The translations under genes were made by a program, and so were the position numbers. The notes below the pieces were generated by a model. The model was given only the letters and a program-made list of their open reading frames with translations. It was not told the origin of the DNA and made no database searches. A stretch of 54,261 nucleotides of DNA from Massilia niastensis DSM 21313 (lineage in GTDB: Bacteria > Pseudomonadota > Gammaproteobacteria > Burkholderiales > Burkholderiaceae_D): NCBI RefSeq assembly GCF_000382345.1, contig NZ_KB908119.1:1-54261 (forward strand), written 5' to 3'. This document shows, in pieces, positions 53,170-54,261 of this stretch; within the stretch, counting starts at the first letter, position 1, and the number at the start of each line of letters is the position of its first letter.

Positions 53170-53989
53170 CACTACAGCGGCTCATCAGCCTCGCGCCGTC
53201 CATCGCTCCCGATTTGCATTCCATCGCCACTGGCAACTATCGCATTGCGACACCGTCCATCGAGGAATTTACGAATTTGTCATGCGCTGTCTGTGCTACC
53301 GCACCACGGGGGCACTGATTCATGGCGCTTCCCGCATTGGTGAAACACGATCCATCGAATACTTACGACTGCTGCCAGCCGACACGTATCCCAAGATCAC
53401 GACATACCATGCGCAGGCCGAGCACAAGCCACGCCACGCCACGCCAAGGGCCCGTTCTTCTCGAATCTGCTGGAAGCGGTGGACTATCCTGATCGCGACC
53501 ACGGATCGAATCCTACCAAGCGCCTCCGGCTGATCAACAAGATCGAGGAAGCCTGCGCCAGGGCCGGTAGCGGCACCGGGATCCTGTTTCGCGACGAGGT
53601 CCAGCGTTACGACGACAACGGGTATGAATGGCTGCGCGATGTTCACGACCATCTCGGCCGGCTGCAAATCAGGCTGTTCACATTCCTGGTCGGCCAGCAG
53701 GATCTGCTGGCCGCCAAGATCAACCTGCAGTGCGCCGGCAAGACCCGGATCGTCGCGCGCCTGATGGTCGACGAACTCGCCTTCCATGGCATTCGCAATG
53801 TCGCCGACGTCGCCACCTGCCGGGTCGGTTATGGCCCGCTCCATTTCCCGCACCGGTCCGATTGGTCATTTACACGCTTCTATTTGCAACAGGCGGGGAA
53901 TGCCGGATATCGTCTGGTAGACGATGCCCAAGTGCTATGGGAAGCTTTCACCACTGTACATAACAAGGCAGGACTGGCCGGCGCACTAG
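53170..53989 (+). pseudogene. Divergent TnsC-like ATPase, frameshifted and cut by IS5
   Basis: Pieces match TnsC of the elements above but are clearly more distant: GNYRIATPSIEEF, then in other frames MRCLCYRTTGALIHGASRIG, LFRDEVQRYDDNGYEWLRDV and LFTFLVGQQDLLAAKI, SDWSFTRFYLQQAG. The Walker A reads GASRIGET, with glutamate instead of lysine. Frameshifts occur near 53280 and 53450. The gene breaks off at CTAG 53986-53989, where IS5 inserted and supplied the TGA at 53998. It represents another Tn7-like lineage. Confidence 0.75.
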
Positions 53990-54261
53990 GGAAGTACTGA
54001 TTTAATCGTCTGCCAATCTGCTGAGCTGTCACAATAGCGCATCCAATTTCCGAGTAAATCGATGACGCAGATGAGCTTTTCCGATGTCGAGTACGCCAGC
54101 AAGAAGAAGCTGACTCGACGCGACCGTTTCCTTGCAGAGATCGAGGCTGCAACGCCGTGGCCAACTCTGGTTGCGGCGCTGCTGCCGTACTATCCGAAAG
54201 GCGATGGTCGTGGCCGGCCGCCGGTCGGTCTTGAGCGCATGCTGCGCATGTACATTGCCCA
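53990..54261 (+). mobile_element. IS5-family insertion sequence, left end (partial)
   Basis: The left terminal repeat starts GGAAGTACTGATTTAA at 53990, right after CTAG (53986-53989). The transposase start follows 72 bases in. Terminal repeat and target type match the IS5 right end at the start of the window, and both elements point the same way. Confidence 0.8.
54062..54261 (+). CDS. IS5-family transposase, N-terminal part
   Basis: The first 66 residues of an IS5-type transposase: MTQMSFSDVEYASKKKLTRR, then DRFLAEIEAATPWPTLVAAL and GRPPVGLERMLRMYIA, the family's N-terminal DUF772-type domain. The frame runs off the window edge. The ATG at 54062 is the first in the element; no strong ribosome site is seen. 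Confidence 0.85.
   Translation, partial: MTQMSFSDVEYASKKKLTRRDRFLAEIEAATPWPTLVAALLPYYPKGDGRGRPPVGLERMLRMYIA

Noticed and set aside
1..54261. CRISPR arrays, complete tRNA or rRNA genes
   Set aside because: No regular repeat-spacer series, no foldable full tRNA and no rRNA motifs were seen. Only the 14-base tRNA-Ser remnant at 9651 was kept.
1..54261. A 53.7-kb composite transposon made by the two IS5 elements
   Set aside because: Both IS copies are partial in the window, each sits at its own CTAG inside a different gene, and nothing shows the block moved as a unit. Reported only as a possible recombination pair.

Overview
The window is a mobile-element-rich accessory region. Its host is probably a betaproteobacterium of the Burkholderiales, perhaps Oxalobacteraceae. 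The clues are tandem phasin genes for polyhydroxyalkanoate granules, a BoxR-type regulator (helix-turn-helix plus shikimate-kinase-like domain), a small lipoprotein beside a MarR regulator, feruloyl-CoA synthase remnants and GC-rich catabolic genes. Family-level placement is inference.

Layout, left to right. (1) 1-301: right end of an IS5-family element, inserted at CTAG inside a large recombinase gene. (2) 304-8889: a gamma-mobile-trio-like recombinase module, gmtY-gmtZ-gmtX, preceded by a second, 5'-truncated gmtZ paralogue. (3) 8890-14970: a terminator, a 14-base remnant matching a tRNA-Ser 3' end, a complete IS5/IS427-type element, an attC-like hairpin, an IS110 scrap, two tandem phasin genes, a kinase-like protein lacking its ATPase domain, and an IS3 fragment. 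(4) 15029-29259: two related but distinct cargo-free Tn7-like transposons (tnsA, tnsB, tnsC, tniQ) in the same orientation. They flank a DUF4209 fragment, a TIR plus STAND-NTPase defence-like module and a broken IS6 element. Copy A is damaged only in tniQ; copy B has a stop in tnsB, frameshifts in tnsC and tniQ, and a damaged Walker A. (5) 29263-30047: a tyrosine recombinase pseudogene.

(6) 30568-47182: a catabolic and uptake cluster. A long minus-strand series carries an esterase, a sugar MFS transporter, two exported GH1 beta-glucosidases, an alpha/beta hydrolase, an amidohydrolase, an FAD aromatic hydroxylase, a fumarylacetoacetate-hydrolase-family enzyme, an extradiol dioxygenase with an internal stop, a short HbpS-like protein and a broken MFS gene. 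A divergent TonB-dependent receptor and a secreted hydrolase follow. Together they suggest uptake and breakdown of a glycosylated, possibly acylated, aromatic compound. A 15-base motif (YGATACCWRCTATCK) recurs at three positions in promoter gaps of this cluster and is a candidate shared operator.

(7) 47241-54261: decayed DNA. It holds a deleted third Tn7-like element (tnsA scrap fused to an integrase scrap, plus a right end), a 3-hydroxyacyl-CoA dehydrogenase pseudogene, intact boxR, a feruloyl-CoA synthase pseudogene, a Fis-type helix-turn-helix scrap, the lipoprotein and MarR genes, a 173-base inverted-repeat element, and a divergent tnsC-like pseudogene cut by the left end of another IS5 element.

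The strongest unusual signals are: the TIR and STAND frames joined at a ten-A run containing A AAA AAG (as in dnaX); the paired Tn7-like elements, whose TnsA lacks the usual catalytic lysine; the gmt module with a duplicated gmtZ outside its usual hosts; and the repeated operator-like motif.
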